A stretch of 64,000 nucleotides of DNA from Mycobacterium senriense (GCF_019668465.1 NZ_AP024828.1:2728001-2792000); one strand, 5' to 3'. Shown: positions 17,861 to 28,631, counted from the first letter of the stretch. A program made the numbers and translations. The notes: generated by a model not told the origin, from the sequence alone.

Positions 17861-19477
17861 CTACGTCAGGTCGACCGACTTCCCGGTGGCGGCCGCATGG
17901 CCCGCTCGGTAACCGAATACCATTGCCGGGCCCAGCGTTCCACCAGCGCCCCCGTAGGCCCGCCCGGTCACCCCACCCATCGCATTGCCCGCGGCGAACA
18001 GGCCCGGTATCGGCTCGCCACTGACATGCAGAACGCGGGCATCGTGATCAGTGCGCGGGCCGCCCTTGGTGCCCATCGCACCGATGCTCACCGGCACCGC
18101 GTAGAACGGGGCGGTATCGATCGGGCCCAGTGTCTTACCGGCCGGTGTGGTCGCGCTGTCATCGCCCCAGTAGCCGTCGTAGGCGCTGGCCCCGCGGCCG
18201 AAGTCGGGGTCCGCGCCGACGGCCACGTGACGGTTCCAGCTCTCGACCGTGCGGGTCAGGCCGTCGGCCTCGATACCGGTCTTGGCGGCCAACTCGGTGA
18301 GGCTCGCCGATTCGCAGAACCAGTCCGGGACGGGTTGTCCCGGTTCGATGCCAAGAAACCCGTACCGCTGCAGATGAATCGAGTCGAACACCATCCATCC
18401 GCGATCGTTGACGTAGCCGCCGCGAGGATCGAGGTAATGGAAGGCGCCGGCCATTGAGTTGTAATCGCATGCCTCGTTGACGAAGCGCCGGCCCGCCGAG
18501 TTGACGATGATGCTGCGCGGCCGTGTTCGCTCCAGCCGCACGCTGCGGCTGCGCGGCTTGCCCTCGATTGTGTCGCCCGGGATTTGCACGATCGGCACCC
18601 ACCAGGCCTCGCCCATGTTGGCCAGGTCGGCCCCGTGCTCCATCGCCATGCGCAAGCCGTCGCCGGTGTTGTTGGGCGGCGAGACCGCGCCGTGCATGGG
18701 GCCGCGCAGAAAGGCTTGTGTCAGAGCGGGATCCCACTCGAAGCCGCCGGTGCCCAGGATGACCCCGTGCCGGGCGCGAACACTGATCGTCTGATCCGGC
18801 AAGGCCACGCGCACCCCGGTGATTTCGCCGTCTTCGGCGATGAGGCCTTCGGCCCGGGCGTTGGTGTGTGGGGTCACCCCGGCATCCAGCAGGCCCTTGA
18901 GCAGGCCCGCGATCAGCGCGGTGCCGGCGACGCACAGATGGCTGGTTCGTTCGTCGATCGCCGCGTGCAAACGCGCCCTGGTCTCGGCGTCGAAGCCGAC
19001 GTTGGACCAGTCGGCTGGGAAAGACGTTATCTGCGTTGACCATTCGCCAAGTTGGGCCAGGTCGAAGGGGGCCGCGCTGAGCGACCTGCCGCCGCCCGGC
19101 TGCCCTCCCGGCAATTCGGGACGGTAGTCGGGGAATCCGGTCGCGATCTCGAACTGAAGACCGCTGTGTGCCTCGATGAAATCGAGCATCGCCGGCCCGG
19201 TGCGCACGAACGTCTCCACCAGCTCGTCGTCCATCGATCCGAGCGACTGGGCACGCAGGTACCGCAGCGCGTCGGCGGGCGTCAATTCGCCGTCGGGAGA
19301 ACGGTTATGGGCGGGGATCCACACGATGCCGCCGGACACGGCGGTGGTGCCGCCGACCGTTGGGGCCTTCTCGTAGACCTCAACGGAGGCGCCCGTGACG
19401 GCCGCGGTCAGTGCGGCGGTGAGGCCGGCGCCGCCACTGCCGAGCACGACGACGTCGACTTCGTGGTCCCATGACAT
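17861..19477 (-). CDS. FAD-dependent oxidoreductase of the 3-ketosteroid dehydrogenase/fumarate reductase family
   Basis: The 538-residue protein begins with the FAD-binding GxGxxG as LGSGGAGLTAA and ends with FAAGNAMGGVTGRAYGGAGGTLGPAMVFGY, the second FAD-binding block of KstD-like enzymes. The segment PFYAVPVSIGAMGTKGG contains the tyrosine region implicated in delta-1 dehydrogenation. The ATG at 19477 is preferred because an upstream in-frame start would overlap the IclR gene. By family it introduces a double bond next to a ring ketone, but fumarate-reductase-like or lactone substrates are also possible. It is downstream of, and probably co-transcribed with, the IclR regulator gene. Confidence 0.87.
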   Translation of the reverse strand: MSWDHEVDVVVLGSGGAGLTAALTAAVTGASVEVYEKAPTVGGTTAVSGGIVWIPAHNRSPDGELTPADALRYLRAQSLGSMDDELVETFVRTGPAMLDFIEAHSGLQFEIATGFPDYRPELPGGQPGGGRSLSAAPFDLAQLGEWSTQITSFPADWSNVGFDAETRARLHAAIDERTSHLCVAGTALIAGLLKGLLDAGVTPHTNARAEGLIAEDGEITGVRVALPDQTISVRARHGVILGTGGFEWDPALTQAFLRGPMHGAVSPPNNTGDGLRMAMEHGADLANMGEAWWVPIVQIPGDTIEGKPRSRSVRLERTRPRSIIVNSAGRRFVNEACDYNSMAGAFHYLDPRGGYVNDRGWMVFDSIHLQRYGFLGIEPGQPVPDWFCESASLTELAAKTGIEADGLTRTVESWNRHVAVGADPDFGRGASAYDGYWGDDSATTPAGKTLGPIDTAPFYAVPVSIGAMGTKGGPRTDHDARVLHVSGEPIPGLFAAGNAMGGVTGRAYGGAGGTLGPAMVFGYRAGHAAATGKSVDLT

Positions 19478-19491
19478 GGACTGCAATCCCT

Positions 19492-20190
19492 TCAGCTCAG
19501 TAGCTCCGACAACTGCTTGGCGGCCTTGACGACCGCATCTTTCCCGCGCATCACGACGTCTTCCCGGTGCGAGATGAGGTTGATGCACGTTGGGGGGGAC
19601 GGCACCGGCCGGCGCACCCCCACGGCCAGGCCGTAGGTATTAGGTTCGATCTCACCGTAGGTCGTCACCCAACCACGTTCGCGCGCACGGGAAACCAGCT
19701 CTCGTTCCCCCGGGCGTGGAGGCATGCAAGCGAGCAGGGCGATCCCGGCGGCGCCGCGGTCCAGCGGGTAGCGGCTGCCTTCGTGGAAGGAAAGCTGGTA
19801 GGCGACGTGGCTGGGCACGATGACCGCGATCGCCACCTGCTGGTCGCCTTCGGCGATGAGCAGGGACACGGTGGTGCCGAGCTCATCGGCCAGCGCGCGC
19901 AGCGTCGGCAGACTCACTTGCCGCACGTTGCGGTCGAACGAAGCACCGAGCACGGCCAGGCCCGCGGCCGGCCGGTAGCGGCCGTCCTCACCCTTGGCCA
20001 CCAGCCGGAACTCGGCCAACGTCGTCAGTAGCCGATAGGCGATAGTGCGGTGCACCCCCACCTGATCGGCGAGCTGTTGCACCGTGAGTCCGCCGGGGGA
20101 GTCCGCCACCATCTGCAGCGCGCTCAGTCCCCTGGCCAGGGTCTGCGAACCGGTACCGGACCCCGTCACAGCCTTGACAGACCTTCCCAC
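19492..20190 (-). CDS. IclR-family transcriptional regulator
   Basis: The 232-residue protein has an N-terminal winged helix (ARGLSALQMVADSPGGLTVQQLADQVGVHRTIAYRLLTTL) and the C-terminal IclR effector domain (YPLDRGAAGIALLA). IclR proteins frequently control aromatic catabolism, including mhp-type operons. It is divergent from the meta-cleavage operon starting at 20296, and overlapping palindromes lie between them, so it most likely controls both that operon and itself. Confidence 0.92.
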   Translation of the reverse strand: MGRSVKAVTGSGTGSQTLARGLSALQMVADSPGGLTVQQLADQVGVHRTIAYRLLTTLAEFRLVAKGEDGRYRPAAGLAVLGASFDRNVRQVSLPTLRALADELGTTVSLLIAEGDQQVAIAVIVPSHVAYQLSFHEGSRYPLDRGAAGIALLACMPPRPGERELVSRARERGWVTTYGEIEPNTYGLAVGVRRPVPSPPTCINLISHREDVVMRGKDAVVKAAKQLSELLS

Positions 20191-20212
20191 GAGAGCGAAG
20201 CTCTATATATAA

Positions 20213-20239
20213 CGCACATTAGTGTGCGATATTAGCACA
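20213..20239. promoter_or_regulatory. Overlapping palindromes, probable IclR operator
   Basis: CGCACA-TTAG-TGTGCG (20213-20228) is a perfect dyad and its right arm is reused in a second dyad, TGTGC-N7-GCACA (20223-20239). Both lie in the intergenic space between the divergent IclR gene and the meta-cleavage operon, as expected for an IclR-type operator. Confidence 0.62.
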
Positions 20240-20295
20240 CAAGGTAAGCCGAAAACGAGAACGAGATTTCCCCGATCTGGAGGCCGGACAGCACC

Positions 20296-21159
20296 GTGGC
20301 GGAGTTCGAGAGCATCTGGAGCGATCTCCAGGGCGTCGCGTTTGAGCAGGGCTACCTCGACGCCGGAGGAATACGGACCCGCTACCTGCGTGCCGGTGAT
20401 CCGGGCAAGCCGGTGCTGATGCTGCTGCACGGGTCCGGTGGCCACGCCGAGGCCTACGTCCGCAATTTGGGCGCGCACGCCGAGCATTTCTGGACCTGGT
20501 CGATCGACATGCTGGGCCACGGATACACCGACAAGCCGGGTCATCCGCTGGAAGTCGCGCACTATGTCGAGCACCTGATGGCGGTGCTGCGCACCATGGG
20601 CGTGGACCGCGCCTGCATCAGCGGCGAGTCGCTCGGGGGCTGGGTGGCCGCCCGTACCGCGGTCGACCATCCCGATGTGGTTGAGCGGTTGGTGCTTAAC
20701 ACCGCCGGCGGTTCACAGGCCGATCCCGTGGTGATGCAACGGATCATCACGCTGTCCATGGCCGCCGCCGAGAACCCGACCTGGGAGACGGTGCAAGCGC
20801 GCATCAAATGGTTGATGGCCGACAAGGCGAAGGACTACGACGACCTGGTGGCCAGCCGCCAACGGGTTTATCGCCAACCGGGATTCGTCTCCGCGATGAG
20901 CGACATCATGGCGTTGCAGGATCCGGAGATCCGCGCGCGCAACATCCTCGGACCGGACGAATACGGGTCGATCATCGCCCCGACGCTGGTGCTGTGGACC
21001 AGTGACGACCCCACCGCCGACGTGACGGAGGGACGTCGCATGGCGTCGATGATTCCGGGCGCGCGCTTCGAGGTGATGCCCGGTTGCGGCCACTGGCCGC
21101 AGTACGAGGACCCCAAGACGTTTAATCAGTTGCATCTCGACTTCCTGTTGGGCCGGTGA
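20296..21159 (+). CDS. MhpC/HsaD-like meta-cleavage-product C-C hydrolase
   Basis: The 287-residue alpha/beta hydrolase has the oxyanion loop HGSGGH (45-50), the nucleophile motif SGESLGGW with S112, and the catalytic histidine in GCGHWPQYE. MhpC-like enzymes hydrolyse the vinylogous 1,5-diketone made by extradiol cleavage of a catechol, which fits the MhpA- and MhpB-like genes that follow. The gene starts with GTG (GGAGG lies about 12 bases upstream) and its stop overlaps the next start (TGATG). It is the first gene of an eight-gene operon divergent from the IclR regulator gene. Confidence 0.88.
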   Translation: MAEFESIWSDLQGVAFEQGYLDAGGIRTRYLRAGDPGKPVLMLLHGSGGHAEAYVRNLGAHAEHFWTWSIDMLGHGYTDKPGHPLEVAHYVEHLMAVLRTMGVDRACISGESLGGWVAARTAVDHPDVVERLVLNTAGGSQADPVVMQRIITLSMAAAENPTWETVQARIKWLMADKAKDYDDLVASRQRVYRQPGFVSAMSDIMALQDPEIRARNILGPDEYGSIIAPTLVLWTSDDPTADVTEGRRMASMIPGARFEVMPGCGHWPQYEDPKTFNQLHLDFLLGR

Positions 21160-22880
21160 TGGTCGCCCCGGGGCAGGAGGTACCTGACATCGAGACCGAC
21201 GTGCTCGTGGTGGGCGCGGGACCGGTCGGCTTGACGCTCGCCAACATCCTTGGCCTGCAGGGCATCCGGACGATGGTGGTCGACGAGCGGGACAGCCTCA
21301 TCGACTACCCCCGCGGAGTCGGCCTGGATGACGAGGCGCTGCGGACCTTCCAGTCGATCGGGCTGGCCGAGCGGGTGCTGCCGCACACCGTGCCCAACCA
21401 GATTCTTCGGTTCGTCGACGCCAAGCGTCGCGTGCTCGCCGAAATGGCGCCGCCGGACGCACGTTTCGGGTGGCCGAAGCGAAATGGCTTCGTGCAACCG
21501 CTCGTGGACGCCGAATTGCTGGCCGGGCTGGGGCGATTCGAACACGTCCAGGTGCGGTGGGGACGCCCGATGACGGCATGCCAGGAAAGCGCCGACGGGG
21601 TGAGCGTCGAACTCGGTGGCGCCGACAACGACGGTGACACCTCACGCGTGCGGGCCCGCTACGTGATCGGGTGCGACGGCGGCCGCAGCATGACCCGCCG
21701 GGTGATGGGTGTGTCGTTCGACGGAACCACGTCGCCGACCCGGTGGCTGGTGGTCGACATCGCGAACGACCCGCTCGGGCACCCGAACAGTGAGGTGGGC
21801 GCCGACCCCGAACGCCCATATGCCTCGATCTCGATCGCCCATGGAATCCGCCGCTTCGAATTCATGATTCACGCCGACGAAACCGATGAGCAGGCCGAAG
21901 ATCCCGCGTTCCTGACGCAGATGCTGGCCCGGATGGTGCCCCACCCCGAGCGAGTCGACGTGATCCGGCGCCGGGTGTACACCCACCACTCGCGGATCGC
22001 CGGGGCGTTCCGCCAGGGCCGGCTGCTGCTGGCCGGCGATGCCGCCCACCTGATGCCGGTGTGGCAGGGCCAGGGATACAACAGCGGGATCCGCGACGCG
22101 GCGAACCTGGGCTGGAAGCTCGCCGCGGTGGTGACTGGGCGGGCCGACGACAAGCTGCTGGACACCTATGACGTGGAACGCCGCAAGCACGCTCGCGCGA
22201 TGATCGACCTGTCCACCATGGTGGGCCGGGTGATCTCGCCGACCAACCGCCGCGTGGCGACCGCGCGTGATCTGTTGGTCCGCTCGGCGTCAATTGTCCC
22301 GTCGCTCAAGCGATATGTGCTGGAGATGCGGTTCAAGCCGATGCCGCGCTATGAACACGGCGCCGTCGTACACGCCTCGCCGGGCAGCACCGATTCGCCG
22401 GTGGGAACTCTGTTCATCCAGCCCCGCGTCGACACCCGGGACCAGCAGAACGTGTTGCTCGACGACGTACTCGGTTCCTGGTTCGCCGTGCTGTGCTGGA
22501 ACAACAACCCACGCAAGATTCTCGGCGATGTGGCGTTCGCGAACTGGAAAGCCGTGGGCGCCCGGTTCTTTGCACTCCGGCCGGCGACCCAACTGCACTG
22601 GACCGGACACGACGACCCCGATGTCGTGGTCGTGGGTGACCGGCACGGCGGCCTCAAATCCTGGTTCGACACCCACGCCGACTCGGTGCTGTTCCTGCGC
22701 CCGGACCGGTGCATCGCTGGTGCCTGCATCGCTCAGCGCGCACCCGACCTGAGCGCCGCACTCCTCGACGCACTCACACTCACGCCGCGAGGGGGTGATT
22801 TGCAAAGTGGCACTGGCTCTGTGCTGTATGTCGCACAGCCCTCTCCTGAATCTTCCGGGGCCGTCGCAGGACCTGCTTGA
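21159..22880 (+). CDS. MhpA-like FAD-dependent aromatic hydroxylase
   Basis: The protein (about 573 residues) belongs to the phenol-hydroxylase/MhpA group of class A flavin monooxygenases. It has the dinucleotide-binding motif [12 protein letters not shown] near residues 17-28, the DG motif [10 protein letters not shown], and the [30 protein letters not shown] block that contacts FAD. It should use NAD(P)H and O2 to hydroxylate a phenol ortho to the OH, giving the catechol for the next enzyme. A GTG one codon earlier is an alternative start. The 3' end overlaps the dioxygenase gene by about 70 bases. Confidence 0.9.
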   Translation: MVAPGQEVPDIETDVLVVGAGPVGLTLANILGLQGIRTMVVDERDSLIDYPRGVGLDDEALRTFQSIGLAERVLPHTVPNQILRFVDAKRRVLAEMAPPDARFGWPKRNGFVQPLVDAELLAGLGRFEHVQVRWGRPMTACQESADGVSVELGGADNDGDTSRVRARYVIGCDGGRSMTRRVMGVSFDGTTSPTRWLVVDIANDPLGHPNSEVGADPERPYASISIAHGIRRFEFMIHADETDEQAEDPAFLTQMLARMVPHPERVDVIRRRVYTHHSRIAGAFRQGRLLLAGDAAHLMPVWQGQGYNSGIRDAANLGWKLAAVVTGRADDKLLDTYDVERRKHARAMIDLSTMVGRVISPTNRRVATARDLLVRSASIVPSLKRYVLEMRFKPMPRYEHGAVVHASPGSTDSPVGTLFIQPRVDTRDQQNVLLDDVLGSWFAVLCWNNNPRKILGDVAFANWKAVGARFFALRPATQLHWTGHDDPDVVVVGDRHGGLKSWFDTHADSVLFLRPDRCIAGACIAQRAPDLSAALLDALTLTPRGGDLQSGTGSVLYVAQPSPESSGAVAGPA

Positions 22881-23745
22881 CGACATCGAAGGCGCGATCG
22901 CGGCAGCACGCGGCTTCGTCGAGAAGTATGACCCCGAACTGGTGGTCAGTTTCTCGCCGGATCATTACAACGGCTTCTTCTACAAGGTGATGCCACCCTT
23001 CTGCATCGGCACCAGCGCCTGCGGAGTCGGCGACTACGGCACCCATGCCGGCCCGCTGAACGTGCCGGAAACGCTTGCGACCGAATGTGCGAAGGCGGTC
23101 CTCGACGCGGGCGTCGACGTCGCGGTGTCGGCCAGCATGGACGTGGACCACGGCACGGTCCAGCCGCTGGAAAAGCTCTTCGGTGACGCCACCGCCCGTC
23201 CCGTGATACCGATCTTCGTCAACGCCATCGGCGTTCCGCTGGGCCCGATGCATCGCTGCCGTGCGCTCGGCAGGGCCGTCGGCGGCTATCTGGCCACCCT
23301 GGACAAGCGAGTTCTGATCCTGGGATCGGGTGGGCTTTCGCACAGCCCGCCGGTGCCGACCCTGGCGACCGCGCCCGCGTCGGTGCTGGAGCGCATCGTG
23401 CAGGGCCGGCCGATGACGTCCGAGCAGCGGCAGGCCCGGCAAGCCGCCGTCATCGACGCGGCCAAGAGTTTCGCCGCCGGCGACAGCGCGCTGCAGGCGC
23501 TCAACCCGACGTGGGACCACCGATTCCTGGAGATCATCGACGGAGGATGGCTGAGCGAATTGGACGGGTGGTCGAATTCTTTTGTCGCCCATGAGGGCGG
23601 CAGCTCCGCGCAGGAGATCCGCACCTGGGTGGCGGCATTCGGGGCGCTGGAAGCGGCCGGGCCCTACGAGACCATCGAGCGCTACTACAAGCCCGCACCC
23701 GAACTGATTGCCGGTTTCGCCATCAGAACGGCACTTCCGAAATGA
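22807..23745 (+). CDS. MhpB-like extradiol (class III) catechol dioxygenase
   Basis: The 312-residue protein matches 2,3-dihydroxyphenylpropionate 1,2-dioxygenase: an N-terminal CCMSHSPLL metal-ligand segment, [10 protein letters not shown], and the acid/base histidine in [11 protein letters not shown]. It uses non-haem iron to open a catechol ring next to a hydroxyl. The GTG at 22807 makes the N-terminus the same length as in E. coli MhpB; a GTG at 22795 is possible. The overlap with the hydroxylase gene is unusually long. ATGA coupling links it to the next gene. The later pathway steps (MhpD/E/F) are not encoded in this operon. Confidence 0.88.
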   Translation: MALALCCMSHSPLLNLPGPSQDLLDDIEGAIAAARGFVEKYDPELVVSFSPDHYNGFFYKVMPPFCIGTSACGVGDYGTHAGPLNVPETLATECAKAVLDAGVDVAVSASMDVDHGTVQPLEKLFGDATARPVIPIFVNAIGVPLGPMHRCRALGRAVGGYLATLDKRVLILGSGGLSHSPPVPTLATAPASVLERIVQGRPMTSEQRQARQAAVIDAAKSFAAGDSALQALNPTWDHRFLEIIDGGWLSELDGWSNSFVAHEGGSSAQEIRTWVAAFGALEAAGPYETIERYYKPAPELIAGFAIRTALPK

Positions 23746-25481
23746 CGGCGGCACTGGACGGTTTCGATCACGTTGTCGACGTGCTCATCGTCGGGTCCGG
23801 CGGTGGCGGCATGACGGCCGCGCTGACGGCGCAGGCCGCCGGGCTTGACGCACTGGTGATCGAAAAGTCGTCCCACTTCGGCGGTTCCACCGCTTTGTCC
23901 GGTGGCGGCATCTGGGTGCCCGGGGCTCCCGCGCAGCGGCGGGAGGGCTATGTGCCCTCGCCCGAAGCCGTTGTGGGCTACCTCAAGCTGATCACGGACG
24001 GATTGGTCAGCGAAGCCCGGCTGCGGCAATACGTCGAGAGCGCGCCGCAAATGCTGCAGTTCTTGGAGCAGCTGTCCGGATGGTTCGAATTCGTCTGGAA
24101 GCCCGGCTACGCCGACTACTACCCCGAACTGCCCGGCGGCTCCGAGCTCGGCAGCACGATCAACGTGCCCGCGATCGATTTGCGGAAGTTGGGTCCCGAC
24201 GAGCAGAAGCTGCTCGCGCCCCTGGCTCTGGCGCCGAAGGGAATCTGGTTGGGACCAAAGGACCTGCGCACGTTCTATCGGATCAGGCAGTCGTGGGCGG
24301 GCAAGGGCGTGCTGCTCAAGTTGATTGCGCGAATGGTCCGGGCGAGGGTGTTCGGGGAGCGGATGGCCGCGATCGGACAGTCACTGGCGGCCCGGCTCCG
24401 GCTGGCATTGCGGGAACGCGGCATCCCGCTCTGGCTGGACTCGCCGATGGTGCAGCTGCTCACCGACGTCGACGGGTCGGTCACCGGCGCGGTGGTGGAG
24501 CGCGAGGGCAAGGAGCAGCGGATCGGTGCGCGGCTGGGCGTCATCCTGGCGTCCGGCGGATTCGACCACGACCTGGCCTGGCGCAAAGAGCTTCTGCCCG
24601 AGGTGGACCAGGACTGGAGCTTCGGCAATCCCGCGGCGATGGGTGACGGCATCCGCGCCGGCCAAAAGGTGGGCGCTGCAACGGATCTGCTTGACGAGGC
24701 CTGGTGGTTTCCGGCGATCCAGTGGCCGGACGGCCGTATGCAATTCATGCTCAACGAACGGATGATGCCGGCGCAGTTCATCGTCAACGGCGCCGGCAAG
24801 CGATTCATCAATGAGGCGGCTCCCTACATGGACCTCGGTCACGCCATGATCGAGGGCCAGCGATCCGGCGTCACGCACATCCCGTGCTGGCTGATCACCG
24901 ACCACCGATCGTTCAACCGCTACGTCGTCGGGGGACACCTGCCGATACCCAGGATCCCGGGGGCGCCGGTGCCCACCGGCCGCAAGATCCCGCCGGCCTG
25001 GCTGGAATCGGGCGTCGTCAAAGCGGCCACGACCTGGGACGAAATGGCGGCCAAGATCGGCGTGCCCGCGGACCAGCTCGCCGAAACCGCCCGCCGGTTC
25101 AACGAACTCGCCCGCAAGGGCCACGACGACGATTTCAACCGCGGCGACAGCGTGTACGACAACTACTACGGCGACCACACCCTGCCCAACCCGAACCTGT
25201 ATCCGCTTGGTGATCCGCCGTACTACGCCTTCCGGATCGTTCTCGGGGACCTCGGCACCTCGGGCGGTCTGCTGACCGACGAACACGCCCGCGTGCTACG
25301 GGCCGACGGCAGCGCGGTGCCCGGCCTGTACGCGGTGGGTAACACGTCCGCCCCGGTGATGGGCCGCAGCTACGCCGGTGCCGGAGCGACCATCGGCCCA
25401 GCCATGACCTTCGGCTACGTCGCGGCGAAACACGTTGCGGCGCAAGCAGCCAACCGAGCCATTAATACTCATAGGAGGTAA
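23742..25481 (+). CDS. KstD-like FAD-dependent ring dehydrogenase
   Basis: The 579-residue flavoprotein has the FAD motif [12 protein letters not shown] at the N-terminus (GxGxxG about residues 18-23) and a C-terminal [30 protein letters not shown] block. [19 protein letters not shown] corresponds to the catalytic tyrosine/glycine region of 3-ketosteroid dehydrogenases. In this operon it could aromatise a cyclohexenone-like ring before hydroxylation and cleavage, which is an inference. The ATGA overlap with the dioxygenase gene supports co-translation. Fumarate-reductase-like activity remains possible. Confidence 0.87.
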   Translation: MTAALDGFDHVVDVLIVGSGGGGMTAALTAQAAGLDALVIEKSSHFGGSTALSGGGIWVPGAPAQRREGYVPSPEAVVGYLKLITDGLVSEARLRQYVESAPQMLQFLEQLSGWFEFVWKPGYADYYPELPGGSELGSTINVPAIDLRKLGPDEQKLLAPLALAPKGIWLGPKDLRTFYRIRQSWAGKGVLLKLIARMVRARVFGERMAAIGQSLAARLRLALRERGIPLWLDSPMVQLLTDVDGSVTGAVVEREGKEQRIGARLGVILASGGFDHDLAWRKELLPEVDQDWSFGNPAAMGDGIRAGQKVGAATDLLDEAWWFPAIQWPDGRMQFMLNERMMPAQFIVNGAGKRFINEAAPYMDLGHAMIEGQRSGVTHIPCWLITDHRSFNRYVVGGHLPIPRIPGAPVPTGRKIPPAWLESGVVKAATTWDEMAAKIGVPADQLAETARRFNELARKGHDDDFNRGDSVYDNYYGDHTLPNPNLYPLGDPPYYAFRIVLGDLGTSGGLLTDEHARVLRADGSAVPGLYAVGNTSAPVMGRSYAGAGATIGPAMTFGYVAAKHVAAQAANRAINTHRR

Positions 25482-25483
25482 CG

Positions 25484-26785
25484 ATGAAGATCTCGCTGTT
25501 CTACGAATTCGCACTGCCGCGGCCCTGGGCGCCCGACGACGAACACGTGATGCTGCAGGACTGTCTCAACGAGGTCGAGGCCGCCGACAAGGCAGGCTTC
25601 TCCACCGTGTGGCTGACCGAGCACCACTTCCTCGAGGAGTACTGCCACTCGACGGCACCGGAGATCTTCTTGGCCGCGGCCAGCCAGCGCACCAAGAACA
25701 TTCGCCTGGGATTCGGCATCATGCACCTGCCGCCGGTGGTCAACCACCCCGCCCGGGTGGCCGAGCGCATCGCCACCCTCGACCTGCTGTCCAACGGCCG
25801 CGTCGAATTCGGTACCGGCGAGTCGTCGTCGGTCGGTGAACTCGGCGGATTCAACATCGACCCCGCCGACAAGCGCGCGCAGTGGGAAGAAGCCCTCGAG
25901 GTCTCGATCCGCTGCATGATCGAAGAGCCGTTCACCGGGTTCAACGGCGAACACGTCCAGATGCCCGCCCGCAACGTCGTTCCCAAGCCGCTGCAGAAGC
26001 CGCACCCTCCGGTCTGGGTCGCCTGCACGCGGCCGGCCAGCGTGCAGATGGCCGCCCAAAAGGCGATCGGCGCATTGAGTTTTGCCTACACCGGCCCAGG
26101 ACCCCTCACCGAGCGGGTCAACGGTTACTACAAGGAGTTCGAGGAGAACGGCGTGCCGGTCACTCCCCGGATCAACCCGAACATCCTGGCCATCGGCGGG
26201 GACCTGTCCATGATGGTGGCCAAGACCGACGAGCAGGCGTTGCAGCGGCTCGGGCAGGGTGGCGGCTTCTTCTCGTTCGGCATCATGCACTACTACATGA
26301 CCGGGGTACACACGCCGGGGCGCACCGGAGTCTGGAAGCGCTATCTGGAAGAGGTGGAGAAGGATCCGACGCTGGCGTACGGGCCCGGCCAGGGTGCCAT
26401 CGGCTCTCCGGCCACGGTGCGCGAGTTCCTGCGCGGCTACGAAGAAAGCGGCGTCGACGAAATCATCTTGCTGCTCAACCCACGCAGTCACGAGGGCACC
26501 ATGGAATCCATCGAGCTGATGGGCAAAGAGGTGCTTCCCGAATTCATCGAGCGGGACGCAAAGGCCGTGACGGAAAAGGCGAAACGGCTGGAGCCTGTCA
26601 TCGAAAAGGTGGAGGCGCGCCGCCCGAAATCGACTGCACCACAATTCGACGAGAATTACTCGTTTGGTGGACTCCCGACCGGTCGCGGCGGTAAGTTCAC
26701 CGCCAGCGAGATCCCCGAAGCCATGGCGGAGATCAACGAGGGTCGCGTGCAGGCGGCGCAGCGCGCAAAGGACCAGCAGAAGTAG
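25484..26785 (+). CDS. LLM-class flavin-dependent monooxygenase
   Basis: The 433-residue luciferase-like protein is preceded by an excellent Shine-Dalgarno (AGGAGGT) seven bases from the ATG. Motifs include TVWLTEHHFLEEYCHS, IRLGFGIMHLPPVVNHPARVAERIATLDLLSNGRVEFGTG and VAKTDEQALQRL. The group includes bacterial luciferase-like monooxygenases using reduced FMN, with F420 use less likely for this subgroup. It lies two bases after the KstD-like gene. The C-terminal 60 residues are charged and less conserved. Substrate unknown; a ring-oxygenation or ketone-oxidation step is plausible. Confidence 0.88.
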   Translation: MKISLFYEFALPRPWAPDDEHVMLQDCLNEVEAADKAGFSTVWLTEHHFLEEYCHSTAPEIFLAAASQRTKNIRLGFGIMHLPPVVNHPARVAERIATLDLLSNGRVEFGTGESSSVGELGGFNIDPADKRAQWEEALEVSIRCMIEEPFTGFNGEHVQMPARNVVPKPLQKPHPPVWVACTRPASVQMAAQKAIGALSFAYTGPGPLTERVNGYYKEFEENGVPVTPRINPNILAIGGDLSMMVAKTDEQALQRLGQGGGFFSFGIMHYYMTGVHTPGRTGVWKRYLEEVEKDPTLAYGPGQGAIGSPATVREFLRGYEESGVDEIILLLNPRSHEGTMESIELMGKEVLPEFIERDAKAVTEKAKRLEPVIEKVEARRPKSTAPQFDENYSFGGLPTGRGGKFTASEIPEAMAEINEGRVQAAQRAKDQQK

Positions 26786-26826
26786 CGCCGGACGGCATCT
26801 GAGTCGGGAGAATTTCGAGGCGAGCC

Positions 26827-27654
26827 TTGGGAGACATCGACGAGCTGTGGCGCTACGACGGCCGCCGGGCGGTGGTGACCGGATGTGCTTCCGGCATCGG
26901 CGAACACGTGGTGCGCCAGCTCATTGAGCTTGGTGCCGAGGTCATCGGGTTGGACAAACGGCGACCGGACTTCGCGATGGACGAGTTCCATGAGGTCGAC
27001 CTGGCCGACCAAACGTCGATCGAGTCGGCGGTCGGCGCGGTGACGGGTCAGGTCGATGCACTGTTCAACGTTGCGGGCGTATCGTCCGGGATCGGCGATC
27101 CGCCACTCGTCGTGACCATCAACTTCCTGGGCATGCGCCACATCACCGAAGCGCTCATCCCCCAGATGGCCGCGGGATCGTCCATCGTGAGCGTGTCCTC
27201 GCTTGCGGCGGCCGCGTACCGCGAGCACCTGCAACAGGTGGCGCCGTTGCTCGACACCGCCGGCATGCGGGACGGCATCGATTGGTGCGAAAGCCATCCC
27301 GATGCGCTGGGCACCGGCTACCAACTGTCCAAGGAAGCGATCATCCTGTACACCATGCGCAGCGCAACGCCGCTGGGCGCGCGCGGAATCCGCATCAACT
27401 GCACCGGACCCGGGGTCACCGAGACGCCGATCCTGGACCAGCTGCGCACGGCGTACGGACAGGGCTTCCTCGACGACATTCCCAAGCCGCTGGGCCGCGT
27501 CTCCGGTCCCGCCGAGCAGGCCGCGGTGCTGCTCTTCCTGAATAGCAATGCCGCCAGCTATATTTCGGGCCAGATTCTGTGGGTCGACGGCGGAAACGTG
27601 GGCGCAGCGATCGCTCGCGAACTCGAGGAAGGGCGTGCTCCGTGGCCACTGTGA
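26827..27654 (+). CDS. Short-chain dehydrogenase/reductase (3-alpha-HSD/coniferyl alcohol dehydrogenase-like)
   Basis: The 275-residue SDR starts at a TTG. It has the Rossmann motif TGCASGIG (18-25), FNVAG in place of NNAG, and the active-site pair Y165xxxK169 (YQLSK). The FNVAG variant and the long loop before the active site are typical of the 3-alpha-hydroxysteroid dehydrogenase/coniferyl-alcohol dehydrogenase subgroup. It oxidises or reduces an alcohol/ketone with NAD(P). It is followed by the cyclase gene, which starts within its last 13 bases. Confidence 0.86.
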   Translation: MGDIDELWRYDGRRAVVTGCASGIGEHVVRQLIELGAEVIGLDKRRPDFAMDEFHEVDLADQTSIESAVGAVTGQVDALFNVAGVSSGIGDPPLVVTINFLGMRHITEALIPQMAAGSSIVSVSSLAAAAYREHLQQVAPLLDTAGMRDGIDWCESHPDALGTGYQLSKEAIILYTMRSATPLGARGIRINCTGPGVTETPILDQLRTAYGQGFLDDIPKPLGRVSGPAEQAAVLLFLNSNAASYISGQILWVDGGNVGAAIARELEEGRAPWPL

Positions 27655-28631
27655 CCGACTTCCGCCGGGTCGCTCGCGAAGTCAGCAACTGGGGCCGGTG
27701 GGGTGATGACGACGAACTGGGCACGCTGAACTTCATCACCGAGGAAAAGGTCAGTCAGGCCGCGAGTCTGGTCCGGCATGGCAAAGTGTTTCCGCTCGGA
27801 GTGGACTTCGGTTCGTCGGGGCCACAGGGCGCCTTCGGTTTTCGGCACAACCCCATGCTTCTTATGACCGTGGACGGCGGGGATGCGAGCTCGCTTCCCC
27901 AGTACGGTCCCGGGTGGACGCAGAACCCGACGGCAACGCAGCTGGGTAACTACTTCGTCGACAACCTGTTTCGGTTCAACGAGGACATGATCATCATGCC
28001 GCTACAGGCGGCCACCCAGTGGGATGCGCTGTCGCACGTCTACTACGAAGGCAAACTCTATAACGGCTTCCCGTCGAATTCCGTGACGAGTATGGGCGCC
28101 TACCACTGCAGCATCGACAAGGTTGATGTCAAAGGCATCACTTCGCGAGGCGTGCTGCTGGACCTCGTCCGCCACCGTAACGCGGAAGTCTTCCTCGAAC
28201 AGGGTAAACCGATCACCCCGCAGGAACTCGATGACGTCGTGCGCGCGCAGGACGTGACGATCGAGAGCGGCGACATCGTGCTGATCCGCACCGGCTGGTG
28301 GACAAGGTTCCTGCAGACGGGCAACAAGACGGAGCCATTCTCCGGTCTGCACTGGCGTTGTGCCTCGTGGCTGCACGACCATGACGTCGCGGCGGTCGCC
28401 TCCGACAATCTCCAGGTCGAGGACCTGGTGATCGATGTCGAGGGCGCATTTTTGCCCATGCACCTGCTGTGCTTGCGCGATATGGGGCTCATGCTGGGTG
28501 AGTACTGGGATCTGACCGCACTGGCGGCCGACTGCGCCGCCGACGGCGTCTACGAGTTTCAACTCATCGCACCACCGCTGAGATTCGTTGGGGCAGTGGG
28601 CTCACCGGTGAACCCGATCGCGATCAAATGA
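27642..28631 (+). CDS. Cyclase/kynurenine-formamidase family metal hydrolase
   Basis: The approximately 329-residue protein is a cyclase-family (PF04199-like) fold. The usual metal motif HxGTHxDxPxH is changed to QAATQWDALSH, retaining the aspartate and last histidine but with glutamine in place of the first histidines. Downstream GVLLDLVRHR and GDIVLIRTGWW are well conserved family segments. The GTG at 27642 is preferred because GAGGAAGGG lies 8 bases upstream. By family it would hydrolyse a lactone, amide or ring imide; with altered ligands the reaction is uncertain. It is the penultimate operon gene and overlaps the previous one by 13 bases. Confidence 0.83.
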   Translation: MATVTDFRRVAREVSNWGRWGDDDELGTLNFITEEKVSQAASLVRHGKVFPLGVDFGSSGPQGAFGFRHNPMLLMTVDGGDASSLPQYGPGWTQNPTATQLGNYFVDNLFRFNEDMIIMPLQAATQWDALSHVYYEGKLYNGFPSNSVTSMGAYHCSIDKVDVKGITSRGVLLDLVRHRNAEVFLEQGKPITPQELDDVVRAQDVTIESGDIVLIRTGWWTRFLQTGNKTEPFSGLHWRCASWLHDHDVAAVASDNLQVEDLVIDVEGAFLPMHLLCLRDMGLMLGEYWDLTALAADCAADGVYEFQLIAPPLRFVGAVGSPVNPIAIK

